Shown here piece after piece: positions 8,217-17,076 of a stretch of 64,000 bases of DNA. The translations under genes were made by a program, and so were the position numbers. This DNA is from Chitinophaga sp. 180180018-3 (GTDB lineage: Bacteria > Bacteroidota > Bacteroidia > Chitinophagales > Chitinophagaceae): positions 3,286,001-3,350,000 of the forward strand of contig NZ_CP140772.1 in NCBI RefSeq assembly GCF_037893185.1. The letters are read 5' to 3'. Numbering within the stretch: position 1 is the stretch's first letter; the number at the start of each line of letters is the position of its first letter. A model generated the notes under the pieces. That model was given only the letters and a program-made list of their open reading frames with translations, was not told the DNA's origin and did no database searches.

Positions 8217-9248
8217 CTATAGGCTATCGTAATAGAGATAATACACTTTCTCATAAACTCCGCCAACAACCCCGAGGCCATTCTGGGTATTGCTGCGTAG
8301 CTGAATAGCCTGAATCAGGCTGTTCAGGCCTGGATTTCTTTTTACCTTTTCGTAGGTCATGAGAAAATCATAATACTCTTTTGAAACGGATTTAACGTAC
8401 ACGAGTACACGCCCAACAGGCGCGATGGCCTCTGTTGGATTAGAGCTGAGTGCAATGGCGTTAATATAAAAATTGGTCTCCAGCGGGCGGCCGTATTGCG
8501 TGAACAGGATACTGTTATAGTTTTCGTTCAATCCGCCAATCTGGTTGTTATCCGCGTTTTCATCCTGTGTATAACAGGGAATGCGGAGATAATCATTCAG
8601 GTAGATGGTATCTTTTTTCGGGTTGGCACCGGGAAGATCTTTTACCTTGTTGTATAAAGAGTCGTTCTGGCTTTTGCGGTAACGACGCCCCTGGTAAGAG
8701 AAGGAAGTATCAACAGTAGCGCTTTGTTTCAGGGCTTCCATCACAATATACTGGCGGACGTTTGGTGCTGTAGTAATAGAGAAATGAAAGCGCAGTACCG
8801 GCCGGCCGTTGAGCAGTGAGCGCAGGGTATCGAGCAACTCTACTCTGAATGAAGTGGGAATAGTAGTGTTGCCGGTTACCGGTTTCATATCAGGAATCCT
8901 GGTTTGCAATTTGTACGTTCTTCCGGCGAGTAAAGTGGTCTGGCCGCGGTACACGCTCATTACATTGCTGGAGTCTTTCACATACTCGAGTGTTTCCAGT
9001 TCCTTGCCATTTTTATCCAGTAGTTTTACTTCTGCATTCGCCACCAACTCAAAATTATTGTTCATGCCGGGCATCACCGGTTTACTTTTTCCTACGCGCA
9101 CCTCTGGCTTTTCATTCGCCACCAGTTCGCTGTACATCACCACCCGGGGAGAAACTTTGATGTAGGAGGGCAGCTCCAGTTGCCGTTGACAGCCAGTTAT
9201 GATCCCCAGACACATCACCGGTAATATTATTAGAAACAGGTACTTCAT
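8217..9248 (-). CDS. DUF4249 domain lipoprotein, TonB-receptor partner
   Basis: 343 aa. The signal sequence ends in a lipobox (ITGC, Cys about 20), so it is a lipoprotein. The rest is beta-rich and matches the DUF4249 family, found in Bacteroidota directly downstream of TonB-dependent receptors, where it is thought to act as a surface accessory like SusD. It follows the receptor gene by 2 bp on the same strand, so they are co-transcribed and translationally close. The substrate is unknown. Confidence 0.88.
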   Translation of the reverse strand: MKYLFLIILPVMCLGIITGCQRQLELPSYIKVSPRVVMYSELVANEKPEVRVGKSKPVMPGMNNNFELVANAEVKLLDKNGKELETLEYVKDSSNVMSVYRGQTTLLAGRTYKLQTRIPDMKPVTGNTTIPTSFRVELLDTLRSLLNGRPVLRFHFSITTAPNVRQYIVMEALKQSATVDTSFSYQGRRYRKSQNDSLYNKVKDLPGANPKKDTIYLNDYLRIPCYTQDENADNNQIGGLNENYNSILFTQYGRPLETNFYINAIALSSNPTEAIAPVGRVLVYVKSVSKEYYDFLMTYEKVKRNPGLNSLIQAIQLRSNTQNGLGVVGGVYEKVYYLYYDSL

Positions 9249-9250
9249 AA

Positions 9251-11902
9251 CTAAAATTTGAAAGTATAACTCAGATAAGGCAGCGTCCTGAATATACTGT
9301 ATTGATATAACTGTAACGGATACACGTCGTCGTACGAAACATAAGAAAACTGGTCAAAGCTTACTATAAACGGATTGCTGCGGTTATATATATTATACAA
9401 GCCGCCGCTGATCACATGCTTGAAGCGCCGCTCGTTACCGAGATTAAGGGTGGCGCCGATATCCAGATGATGAACAGGAGGCAGGCGATAATTATTTAGA
9501 TTATAAATATAGGGCAGATAATTCAGCTGGAAGCTGGTGAACGGCGAATAGCGTTCATCCAGGTAACCTTTGATATTACGGGCCCAGTCGTAATCCGGAA
9601 AGATCGCCAGCGGCAGCGTGAATGGGGCTCCGCTCGCGTATTTCCAGGTGGCGGAAATCTGCCATTTCGGATTAATGCGGTATTTCAATGCCAGCGATAT
9701 ATTATGCCTGCGGTCTTCCTTATAGGGGAACCGCTTGCCGCCATTCAGGCGATCGAACTGGCGCCACGACCAGGAGAGGGTATACGACAGCAGCCCGGTT
9801 AGTTTTCCGCGTGTTTTTTCGATCAGCACTTCACTGCCATAGTTATAACCGTTACCGGAGATTACTTTCTTTTCCCACAGATCCGAGTTATCGAATATAT
9901 TAAGCACCGTATTGGTGGTCACCAGGTCTTTCAACTGTTTGTAGTAGAAGTTGGTGTTGAACCGCCATTGATTGTTCCACTGGCGCTGATAAGACAAGCT
10001 ATAAGAATATGCGTGCTCCGGTTGAATATTATCGGTGCTGGGTACCCACAGATCGGTCGGGAGGTTGATCACCGGTGTAGTCAGCTGGTGCACAAACTGC
10101 GTCATTTTAGAGAAGGAAGCCTGTATAAACTGTGTCTGCGGCAGTTTCCAGCGGATCATAAACCTGGGCTGTGCGCTTAAATAAAAAGAGGATTTCTGTG
10201 CCAGCGCACCGATGTATAAACCAGGGCGTATAATGAGGCGGTCATTCGCTGCACTGATCTCGTCTTCCGCATAAACGTTTACTTCAGACATATAATAGAT
10301 AGGCGCCTTTCGCTTGGTGGCTTCTCCTGCGGATATATTCGTCTGATAAGCCGTAGGTGCAAAGTTGTGATAAACATAACCGGCTCCGAGAGACACGTGG
10401 TGGTTGTTGCTTACCATATATTCTGTTTCATTCTTGATAGCGATATCCCGTACCCTTGAAACGCCTTTCCCTTTAACAAAAAGGGAATCGGAATAGGAGA
10501 GTGGGATAACGGAATTTTGAGTGAAGATGTTATTAAACCGGCTATAGGTAAGCGTAGTATTGGAGAAGACTTTAGGCGTTACCACCCTGGTCCATTTCAC
10601 TGCTGCGCTGATATTGCTCCAGTCGAAATTGTAATCATCAAACAGCTGGATGATCGGATTGCTGCTTTGAATGAACATCCTGTCGTAACCGCGGTAGAAG
10701 CTTATATAGATGCGGTTCCTGTTATTGATGATCTGATTTAGTTTGAAGTTGACATCATAGAGATAATATTTACCATAGTCCTGTAGATAGATCCTGCCAT
10801 ACAGGAGATCTACCAGCGACCTGCGGAACGAGAGGGAAACAGAACTTTTGTCTTTTACGATAGGCCCTTCCAGCAATGCGCTGGCGGATACCGGGCTAAG
10901 CGTGGTGCTGCCGTGCCATTCTTTCATATTCCCATCTTTGGTACGGATATCCACCACAGAGGAAAGGCGGCCGCCAAAACGGGCAGGGAAAGCGTCTTTG
11001 AACAGGGACACATCTTTTACAGCATCTCCGTTAAAAATTGAAAACAGACCAAACAGGTGACCGGTATGGTACAGGGGAACGCCGTCGAGCAGGTAAAGGT
11101 TCTGGTCGGCGCCGCCACCTCTGATCAGCAGGTTGCTGCTGCTCTCCAGGCTGCTACTCGTTCCGGGGTACAGCTGCAGCGATTTTAATACATCTTTTTC
11201 GCCCAGCAGTGCCGGAAACTGCGACACATAACCAACCGGCATGTTCACATAACCGGGCTGAGAGTTCAGGGTATCATGCTCGCCATTTACCACTACCGTT
11301 TGCAGCATACCTCTGCTCTCCATATGAATATCGAGCTGGCCTTCGTCCGGGGGAGGCAGGCGCTGAAACACAGGTTTGTAGCTGATATGCGAAAACACAA
11401 CACCCTGGCAGGTATCAGGTACCTGCAGGTTGTAGAACCCATAGGCATTGGTTTCTGTACCTCTCCGGGTTACCGGATCATACACCGATGCCCCGATGAT
11501 AGCCTCATTACTATTGACCTCTTTTACAAAACCGCTGATGGTGTAATACTGTGTTTGCGATGTTTCCCGGAGGAGGAATATTTTACCATTCAATGCAGCG
11601 GCCTGTATGCCGGTACCCTGAAGAATAGTATTTAATACCGCGCCGGTTGTGCGTTCATTGCCGGTCAGCTGTACTTTCTTGTTGAGATGAAGAAAGCTGG
11701 AACTATAAGACACACTAATCCCGGTGGTTTTTTGTATGTCTTGTATGTAAAAGAGGATCGTTCCCTGCCGGGAGGGAGGTGCGTATCGTGTCTGAAGAAT
11801 ATTATCACGCCCCTTCTGGGCCAGTACAGGCTTTATAGACGCCAGTAACAGAAATGAAAAAATAACTAATGTGTTTCTGACTGATCTATTGGCTGATAAC
11901 AA
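9251..11902 (-). CDS. TonB-dependent receptor with STN and carboxypeptidase-like domains
   Basis: About 883 aa from TTG 11902. The frame is open back to 12034, but that part overlaps the end of fecR and is not protein-like; TTG 11902 puts MLSANRSVRNTLVIFSFLL at the N-terminus, a proper signal peptide ending near VLAQ, and overlaps the fecR stop by 17 bp. Domains: STN (about 60-110 of the mature part), carboxypeptidase-D regulatory-like domain (SGFVKEVNSNEAIIGASV), plug (PALLGEKDVLKSL, LIRGGGADQNLYLLDGVP), then a 22-strand barrel ending YLSYTFKF. It takes up a TonB-driven ligand and, through STN, signals to FecR. Partner lipoprotein gene follows. Confidence 0.9.
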   Translation of the reverse strand: MLSANRSVRNTLVIFSFLLLASIKPVLAQKGRDNILQTRYAPPSRQGTILFYIQDIQKTTGISVSYSSSFLHLNKKVQLTGNERTTGAVLNTILQGTGIQAAALNGKIFLLRETSQTQYYTISGFVKEVNSNEAIIGASVYDPVTRRGTETNAYGFYNLQVPDTCQGVVFSHISYKPVFQRLPPPDEGQLDIHMESRGMLQTVVVNGEHDTLNSQPGYVNMPVGYVSQFPALLGEKDVLKSLQLYPGTSSSLESSSNLLIRGGGADQNLYLLDGVPLYHTGHLFGLFSIFNGDAVKDVSLFKDAFPARFGGRLSSVVDIRTKDGNMKEWHGSTTLSPVSASALLEGPIVKDKSSVSLSFRRSLVDLLYGRIYLQDYGKYYLYDVNFKLNQIINNRNRIYISFYRGYDRMFIQSSNPIIQLFDDYNFDWSNISAAVKWTRVVTPKVFSNTTLTYSRFNNIFTQNSVIPLSYSDSLFVKGKGVSRVRDIAIKNETEYMVSNNHHVSLGAGYVYHNFAPTAYQTNISAGEATKRKAPIYYMSEVNVYAEDEISAANDRLIIRPGLYIGALAQKSSFYLSAQPRFMIRWKLPQTQFIQASFSKMTQFVHQLTTPVINLPTDLWVPSTDNIQPEHAYSYSLSYQRQWNNQWRFNTNFYYKQLKDLVTTNTVLNIFDNSDLWEKKVISGNGYNYGSEVLIEKTRGKLTGLLSYTLSWSWRQFDRLNGGKRFPYKEDRRHNISLALKYRINPKWQISATWKYASGAPFTLPLAIFPDYDWARNIKGYLDERYSPFTSFQLNYLPYIYNLNNYRLPPVHHLDIGATLNLGNERRFKHVISGGLYNIYNRSNPFIVSFDQFSYVSYDDVYPLQLYQYSIFRTLPYLSYTFKF

Positions 11903-12866
11903 TAGTGTCGCCTGTCTGTTTGTAGTTGAATCCCAGCAATAGTTGTAATTCATGCAAAACTTCGTCACAAGATTGATCCCGGAATGTGATCGTAGCTTTC
12001 TGCTGCGAAGCTGTTTCCCGGTACTTTTCATCAATCCTGATATCTTTTGCGTAAAAGTCGGCTAATTGTGGCAATATATCAACAAGTGGCAGGTCATTAA
12101 ATTGCAAAATGCCAGTTTTTCAGGCTATATAGTTAGGATTATTATTATTCTGAGCATATAATTGTCCATTTCCCCAAACACCTCTTTGTCCACTGGCGAG
12201 TACGATAGCCGTGGTATCATTTTCCAGGCCCAGCTTTACGGATCCGGAGGCAACGGTTACTGCTGTACTATCAGCTCCTGTTTGAACAGTAAAGGAAGTA
12301 CCCAGTACTTCGATAATAGATTTATTAGGTGTTCTCACCAGGAACGGGTGATCCGGATCATTGGCGATATCGAAGAAGGCTTCGCCTTCCAGTTCTACGA
12401 TACGCTGATTGTGATGGTAGCCGTTTACGTAACGGATACGGGCACCCTGGCGAAGGGTAACAGTAGAATGATCGGGCAGTTCAAGGCTTTTTATCTTGCC
12501 ATCGTTGGCGGCTAGTTCATGTTTTTTCAGGGAGGAGCGGGTTTCCAGCCACCATGCACCGGCTGTCAGTAGAATCAGCACTGCTGCCGCAGCTGCATAT
12601 TTGGCGTAAAGGGATCGGATCCTGGAAGGTACAGCCGGACGCACCACCCGGTCGGTCTTTTCCCAGGCAGCTGCTACATCGTACGTTCTCGCCGGAACAG
12701 CGGCTAATGGACTGTCTTCCCATATCTTAGACAGTGCATCAAACTCCGTTTGGTTTTCGGGAGCAGCTTTCAGCCAGTCCTGTAAGGCGACTTCCTCTTC
12801 GGCCGTGGTCTGGCCTGAAAGATGCCTGGCTATAAGCTCATAAATGTAGGTATCAAATTGGTCCAT
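11886..12866 (-). pseudogene. fecR anti-sigma regulator with in-frame TGA
   Basis: Reads as a normal 326-aa FecR apart from one stop codon. Residues 1-248 (12866-12120) carry the cytoplasmic N-terminal helices, a membrane segment (about 92-108, AAAAVLILLTAG) and the FecR domain (ITLRQ-like to SGQRGVW). Then TGA at 12120-12122 replaces the Trp that intact paralogues here carry as AWK or AWR. The same frame continues without a gap as KTGILQFNDLPL and the whole C-terminal DUF4974-like domain to the TAG at 11886. A single G-to-A change would explain it. The truncated protein would lack the domain that contacts the receptor STN. A sequencing error is possible. Confidence 0.88.
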
Positions 12867-12915
12867 AAAAAGTGTGCTCTACTTGGATAACGCGCTTTGA
12901 TCAGATAACCCTCTA

Positions 12916-13473
12916 TCAGGGCATTAAAATTTTCCATAATAATAATAGTGCCGGCAAACCATACTTCTGAAGGTATTTCCTTAGCAGTTTAAGTGCCCTT
13001 CCCATATAGTTCTCGACAGTCTTTGCAGAAAGCCCCAGCTTTACTGCTGTTTGCTGGTGGGTCATTCCTTCCAGTCTGCAACAAGTGAATACTTCCCTGC
13101 ACTGCGGAGGGAGGTTGGCAATAGCTTCCCTGAGCAGTTGCTCATAGTGTGGCCGGGCATTCTCTATTTCCCTGTGTTCAGGATCGTCAGCATAGTCCGC
13201 CACCCATTCAAATCCTTTATTACCCGCCTCTTCCGTATTTTGCTTTCGAAGCACGGATATGGAATTGTTGCGTACAGCCCGGAATAGATAAGCTTTTATA
13301 TTTGGTATTCCTATTAGTCCCTGGTGCTTTTCCCAAAGCCTGATAAAAGTTTCCTGTACCACATCTTCTGCCGCCGCATCGTCTTTAAGGAAACTGTAGG
13401 CGTAGTTACATAAATCGTTATACTGGGAATGGAATAGTTCCTTATACGCCTGATAAGAAGGTGATGTAATCAT
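12916..13473 (-). CDS. ECF RNA polymerase sigma-70 factor
   Basis: 185 aa. Sigma region 2 (YNDLCNYAYSFLKDDAAAEDVVQETFIRLWEK split across about residues 18-48) and region 4 helix-turn-helix (LEGMTHQQTAVKLGLSAKTV, about 133-152) are clear. It belongs to the FecI-like ECF group that pairs with FecR and a TonB receptor; the fecR and receptor genes follow downstream on the same strand. It should activate transcription of the receptor and lipoprotein genes. With the fecR partner truncated, its regulation may be altered. Confidence 0.93.
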   Translation of the reverse strand: MITSPSYQAYKELFHSQYNDLCNYAYSFLKDDAAAEDVVQETFIRLWEKHQGLIGIPNIKAYLFRAVRNNSISVLRKQNTEEAGNKGFEWVADYADDPEHREIENARPHYEQLLREAIANLPPQCREVFTCCRLEGMTHQQTAVKLGLSAKTVENYMGRALKLLRKYLQKYGLPALLLLWKILMP

Positions 13474-13550
13474 TTAACCTTCACTATGTTTTTACGAAAA
13501 GTGATTGATGCGAATGTAGGAAAGAAATTACGAATTAGAAACAGCTTTTA

Positions 13551-13657
13551 GCTTTTAACCATTAGCATTTTGATAAATACAGCAAAGATTAACAAAATAT
13601 ATACTTACCTGTTAATCTTTACTGCATTTGCTGAAAGCAAAAGCTAATGGTTAAAGA
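13551..13657. repeat. Palindromic repeat P2 (class B core, imperfect)
   Basis: Core arms TACAGCAAAGATTAACA at 13578-13594 and its near complement at 13610-13626, extended outward by partly matching arms of 7-base units (AGCTAAT, GGTTAAA, GACTAGG on the right). Unlike most members it lies between divergent genes, upstream of the sigma gene and of a candidate small RNA. A single-arm fragment of the class A word AATTACGAATTAG is next to it at about 13526-13538. Confidence 0.7.
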
Positions 13658-13705
13658 CTAGGGGGTATTTCTCTTTTTGGCGTTACCATATAACAGCCAT
13701 GCCTA

Positions 13706-13713
13706 TATGTTTG
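13706..13713 (+). promoter_or_regulatory. -7 box TATGTTTG of a candidate small RNA
   Basis: TAnnTTTG match followed 39 bp later by an intrinsic terminator with no ORF between. A TTTG is present at 13676-13679, but the spacing (26 bp) is longer than usual. Confidence 0.35.
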
Positions 13714-13718
13714 TACAA

Positions 13719-13783
13719 GATCTCGTTTTTTTAGTTGTGTTTTTGAAACCAGGGTTGCATGCGGTTTTATGCAACCCTTTTTT
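13719..13783 (+). ncRNA. candidate orphan small RNA of about 65 nt
   Basis: Defined only by a -7-like box at 13706-13713 and a strong terminator at 13752-13783; the space between has no protein-coding capacity worth noting. The 5' half is U-rich and single-stranded. No known RNA family is recognised. The 395-bp gap 13474-13868 otherwise holds palindrome P2 and nothing else identifiable. Confidence 0.35.
13752..13783 (+). terminator. Rho-independent terminator
   Basis: 9-bp stem GGGTTGCAT (13752-13760) with ATGCAACCC (13769-13777), followed by six T. No gene on the plus strand lies upstream within 5 kb, which is why a small RNA is suspected. Confidence 0.75.
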
Positions 13784-13895
13784 ATGACCCTGCCTTTTAT
13801 TTTATTTCGGGAGATGGGATATTGCCCAGGTTCTTTACCCGGAAGAGATCGCCTGTAAGGACTATTTCATGTATTTTAGTGCAAAACCATGTAAG

Positions 13896-15257
13896 ATGTC
13901 CGGAACCTTCTCTAAATTGAAAAATGCTTTTCATCTGCTCAAAAGTATTGATCTGAAAGCACTGGCCCGGCTTTCAGAAAAAGTAGACCTGCCCGCTGTA
14001 ATGGAATCAGTAGCAAAGATGGACGACGCCCAGCTGAAAGGATTGATGACGATGCTGGGTAGCGGCCATGGTCCGAAAAAGGAACTTCCCCCGATAGACG
14101 GAGATTTTTATGACCTCGGAGGAAGGCTCAGCGCCGATGACCGGGAGCTGCAACTTAAAGTCCGGGCATTCATGGAAAAGGAAATTAAACCTATCGTAAA
14201 TGAATACTGGCTGAAGGCCGAATTTCCATTTGAGATCATCCCGAAATTCCGGGAACTCAATATTTGCGGGGTAACCTATGAAGGATATGGTTGCCCGAAC
14301 CGTTCATTTCTCATGGAAGGGATTATTGCTATGGAGATGGCAAGAATTGATGCTTCCATTGCTACGTTCTTCGGCGTACAAAGCGGACTGGCAATGGGAT
14401 CCATTTATATGCTGGGCTCAGAAGAACAGAAGCAGGAATGGCTGCCGGGGATGCAGCAGTTGAATATCATCGGGGCATTCGGACTTACAGAACCGGAAGT
14501 AGGCTCCGGTGCCGCAGGCGGACTTACGACCACGGCTAAACGGGATGGAGATACCTGGATACTGAACGGGCAGAAAAAGTGGATCGGAAACGCCACTTTT
14601 GCCGATGTGATCGTGATATGGGCCCGTGATGTGGATGATAACCAGGTGAAAGGATTTCTGTTGAGAAAAGATACGCCCGGTTTCAGCGTAGAAAAGATTC
14701 ATGATAAGATGGCGCTGCGCATCGTGCAGAATGGCCTCATTACTTTAAAGGATTGCCGCATCGCAGAATCGGATCGTTTGCAACGTGCCACCAGCTTCAA
14801 AGATACATCGCGCGTGCTGCGTATGACCCGCGCCGGCGTTGCCTGGGAAGCCGTAGGTTGCGCCCGTGGCGCCTATGAAAATGCACTCGACTATACCCGT
14901 AAGCGCCGGCAGTTTGGAAAACCTATCGCATCGTTTCAGCTGATTCAGGGCCACCTCGTGGAAATGCTCTCTAACCTGACGGCCATGCAAACAATGGTAT
15001 ATCGACTGTCGGAGATTCAGGATGCCGGCCGGCTGAAAGATGAACACGCCTCTCTGGCCAAAGTATTCTGTACCCTCCGTACGCGCGATGTGGTAAGCAG
15101 GGCGAGAGAGGTGATGGGCGGCAACGGTATCCTGCTGGAGTACAATGTGGCGCGCTTTGTGGCAGATGCGGAAGCTATTTATTCCTATGAAGGCACCAAA
15201 GAGATCAATTCCCTGATCGTAGGAAGGGCTATTACCGGGTCCAGTGCTTTTGTATAA
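13896..15257 (+). CDS. Acyl-CoA dehydrogenase family protein (glutaryl-CoA dehydrogenase-like)
   Basis: 453 aa from ATG 13896 (462 aa if the upstream ATG 13869 is used; the extra residues look non-coding). FAD enzyme that introduces a 2,3-double bond into an acyl-CoA. Seen: the signature GAFGLTEPEVGSGAAG, WILNGQKKWIGN (FAD/substrate site), and YEGTKEINSLIVGR near the C-terminus, where the Glu of YEGT is the catalytic base. The sequence pattern is closest to the glutaryl-CoA dehydrogenase branch, but an N-terminal extension of about 70 residues (helical, KLKNAFHLLK) is unusual, so substrate assignment stays open. Probably monocistronic; the downstream hydrolase starts 74 bp later. Confidence 0.88.
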   Translation: MSGTFSKLKNAFHLLKSIDLKALARLSEKVDLPAVMESVAKMDDAQLKGLMTMLGSGHGPKKELPPIDGDFYDLGGRLSADDRELQLKVRAFMEKEIKPIVNEYWLKAEFPFEIIPKFRELNICGVTYEGYGCPNRSFLMEGIIAMEMARIDASIATFFGVQSGLAMGSIYMLGSEEQKQEWLPGMQQLNIIGAFGLTEPEVGSGAAGGLTTTAKRDGDTWILNGQKKWIGNATFADVIVIWARDVDDNQVKGFLLRKDTPGFSVEKIHDKMALRIVQNGLITLKDCRIAESDRLQRATSFKDTSRVLRMTRAGVAWEAVGCARGAYENALDYTRKRRQFGKPIASFQLIQGHLVEMLSNLTAMQTMVYRLSEIQDAGRLKDEHASLAKVFCTLRTRDVVSRAREVMGGNGILLEYNVARFVADAEAIYSYEGTKEINSLIVGRAITGSSAFV

Positions 15258-15331
15258 AATCCGGGATCTTTTTTATAGTTTAAGCGCCCGGTTGCGGAAT
15301 GTACCCGTAACCTGCTATAATTTTCTTCGTT

Positions 15332-16087
15332 ATGAATACATCGAACCGTCGGAATTTTCTTAGGAACGTTTCTCTGGGAACCGTTGCTGCTATCAGTATC
15401 CCGGACATTGTTGCCGCCGCTGTGGCCACTGAGAAAACAAAAAAGATTGCCCTCAAACAAAACGCGGTAGTACTTTTTCAGGGTGATTCCATTACAGATG
15501 CAGGTCGTAAACGCGATAACGATCAGCCAAACACCAATGCCATGCTGGGAAACGGTTACGCATTAATGGCTGCTTCCGCGCTGCTGCTGAAGAACGCCGG
15601 AAAACAACTCCGCATCTTTAATAAAGGCATCAGTGGCAACAAAGTGTTTCAGCTGGCCGACCGCTGGGATACGGATTGCCTGGCTATCAAACCGGATGTG
15701 CTGAGCATCCTGGTAGGGGTAAACGACTATTGGCACACACTGAATAATAATTATAAAGGCACCGTTCAGACCTATCGCGAAGATTACGATAAGCTGCTGA
15801 CCCGCACCAGGCAACAGCTTCCGGATGTGCAGCTGATTATCGGGGAACCGTTTGCGGTAAAAGGAGTGAGGGCCGTTGACGATAAGTGGTATCCCACTTT
15901 CAACGAATATCGCGTTGCTGCCAAAGAAATGGCGGCAAAGCACCAGGCAGTTTTTATTCCATATCAATCCATTTTCGATAAGGCTGTACAATCGGCACCA
16001 GGGGAATACTGGACGGGCGATGGTGTGCATCCCAGTGTAGCAGGCGCCCAGCTAATGGCTGAAGCCTGGCTGCAGAGCGTAAAATAA
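15332..16087 (+). CDS. SGNH/GDSL hydrolase, Tat-exported
   Basis: 251 aa. The N-terminus has a twin-arginine signal (NRRNFLRN, residues 5-12, then a hydrophobic stretch ending AAA). All SGNH blocks are visible: FQGDSITDAG (block I, Ser nucleophile, about residue 52), ISGNK (block II Gly), LVGVNDYWH (block III Asn) and DGVHPS (block V Asp/His, about 232). It hydrolyses an ester or acetyl group; in Bacteroidota such enzymes often deacetylate plant or host glycans. Followed after 114 bp by another secreted esterase-like gene, perhaps functionally linked. Confidence 0.9.
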   Translation: MNTSNRRNFLRNVSLGTVAAISIPDIVAAAVATEKTKKIALKQNAVVLFQGDSITDAGRKRDNDQPNTNAMLGNGYALMAASALLLKNAGKQLRIFNKGISGNKVFQLADRWDTDCLAIKPDVLSILVGVNDYWHTLNNNYKGTVQTYREDYDKLLTRTRQQLPDVQLIIGEPFAVKGVRAVDDKWYPTFNEYRVAAKEMAAKHQAVFIPYQSIFDKAVQSAPGEYWTGDGVHPSVAGAQLMAEAWLQSVK

Positions 16088-16099
16088 AAGCAGGCCAAT

Positions 16100-16196
16100 A
16101 AGCCATTATCTGCCAGCCATTAGCCTTTAGTTACCGGCGGCTGTCAGCTAATGGCGATTTACTCGCTCTGATCACTAAAAGCTAACAGCTAAAACC
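16100..16196. repeat. Degenerate palindromic repeat P11
   Basis: Imperfect inverted words (GCCATTAGC and GCTAATGGC) and 7-base units (AGCCATT, AGCCTTT on the left; CACTAAA, AGCTAAC, AGCTAAA on the right) resembling the flanks of the class B palindromes, but without a recognisable core. It occupies most of the 114-bp gap between two hydrolase genes. Confidence 0.5.
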
Positions 16197-16201
16197 TATT
16201 T

Positions 16202-17041
16202 ATGAAACATTTATTTTTTCTGCTGATGCTCGGACTCAATACAACTGTGATAGCGCAACATCAGGTTATTCATCTGTGGCCCGGAACTGTTCCCGGAGAA
16301 ACAGCCGCACGAAAGGAAGCGGTCGTTACACCGGATGGCAGTAACAACGTAACCCGTTTGACGGATGTCACAGATCCGGTACTGGAAGTGTTTCCTGCCA
16401 AAGGGAACAGCAATGGTATCGGCGTGGTGGTTTGCCCCGGGGGAGGATATAGCATTCTTGCTATCAATCTCGAAGGTTATGAAATAGCTAGCTGGCTGAA
16501 CAAGCTGGGATATACGGCGTTTGTGCTGCAATACCGTGTTCCGAAAAAAGAAGCAGGTGCCCTGCAGGATGCGCAGCGTGCGATGCGCCTCGTTCGCAGT
16601 CGCGCGGCGGAGTGGAAACTCAGACCGGAGAAAACAGGTATCATGGGATTTTCTGCAGGCGGTAGCCTGAGTACCCGGACCACCACACTATACAATGAAG
16701 CCACTTATAAGCCGGTGGATAAGGCAGATGAACAGTCGGCCCGTCCTGCTTTCTGTGCGCTCATTTATCCGGCTTATCTTGATAAAGGTGAGAACAGGTC
16801 GCTGACACCGGAGTTAAAGGTAAACGGCAGCACCCCGCCGATGTTCCTCTTTGCTACGGCCGATGATCCTTACGGTAACAGCGCGCTCGTGATGGCTGGC
16901 GCCATGAGGGATGCCAAAGCGCCGGTAGAACTGCATTTCTACGACAAAGGTGGTCATGGTTACGGATTACGCAAAGGTAATCCTGCTGCTGATGTATGGC
17001 CGCAGCTGATGGAGAAATGGCTGGCTGTGGTAACAAAGTAA
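16202..17041 (+). CDS. Secreted alpha/beta hydrolase (BD-FAE/endo-xylanase-like esterase)
   Basis: 279 aa with a signal peptide ending near VIAQ (residues 1-18). Alpha/beta-hydrolase fold: oxyanion segment CPGGGYS (about 80), nucleophile GFSAGGS (about 149-155), acid around DPYGNS (about 220) and catalytic His in KGGHGYG (about 250). This arrangement is typical of the acetyl-xylan/feruloyl esterase-like group common in Bacteroidota. It probably removes acyl groups from polysaccharide fragments in the periplasm. Upstream lies the Tat-exported SGNH hydrolase. Confidence 0.88.
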   Translation: MKHLFFLLMLGLNTTVIAQHQVIHLWPGTVPGETAARKEAVVTPDGSNNVTRLTDVTDPVLEVFPAKGNSNGIGVVVCPGGGYSILAINLEGYEIASWLNKLGYTAFVLQYRVPKKEAGALQDAQRAMRLVRSRAAEWKLRPEKTGIMGFSAGGSLSTRTTTLYNEATYKPVDKADEQSARPAFCALIYPAYLDKGENRSLTPELKVNGSTPPMFLFATADDPYGNSALVMAGAMRDAKAPVELHFYDKGGHGYGLRKGNPAADVWPQLMEKWLAVVTK

Positions 17042-17046
17042 TTATC

Positions 17047-17054
17047 TAAATTTG
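17047..17054 (+). promoter_or_regulatory. -7 box TAAATTTG upstream of SPFH gene
   Basis: Exact TAnnTTTG match, 22 bp before the ATG at 17077; the -33 element is not evident. Confidence 0.4.
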
Positions 17055-17076
17055 ATGCAGTTTAAAACCTGTTATT

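Noticed and set aside
12120..12122. TGA in fecR read as Trp or selenocysteine
   Set aside because: TGA is used as a normal stop in other genes here, no SECIS-like structure follows, and Trp elsewhere is TGG.
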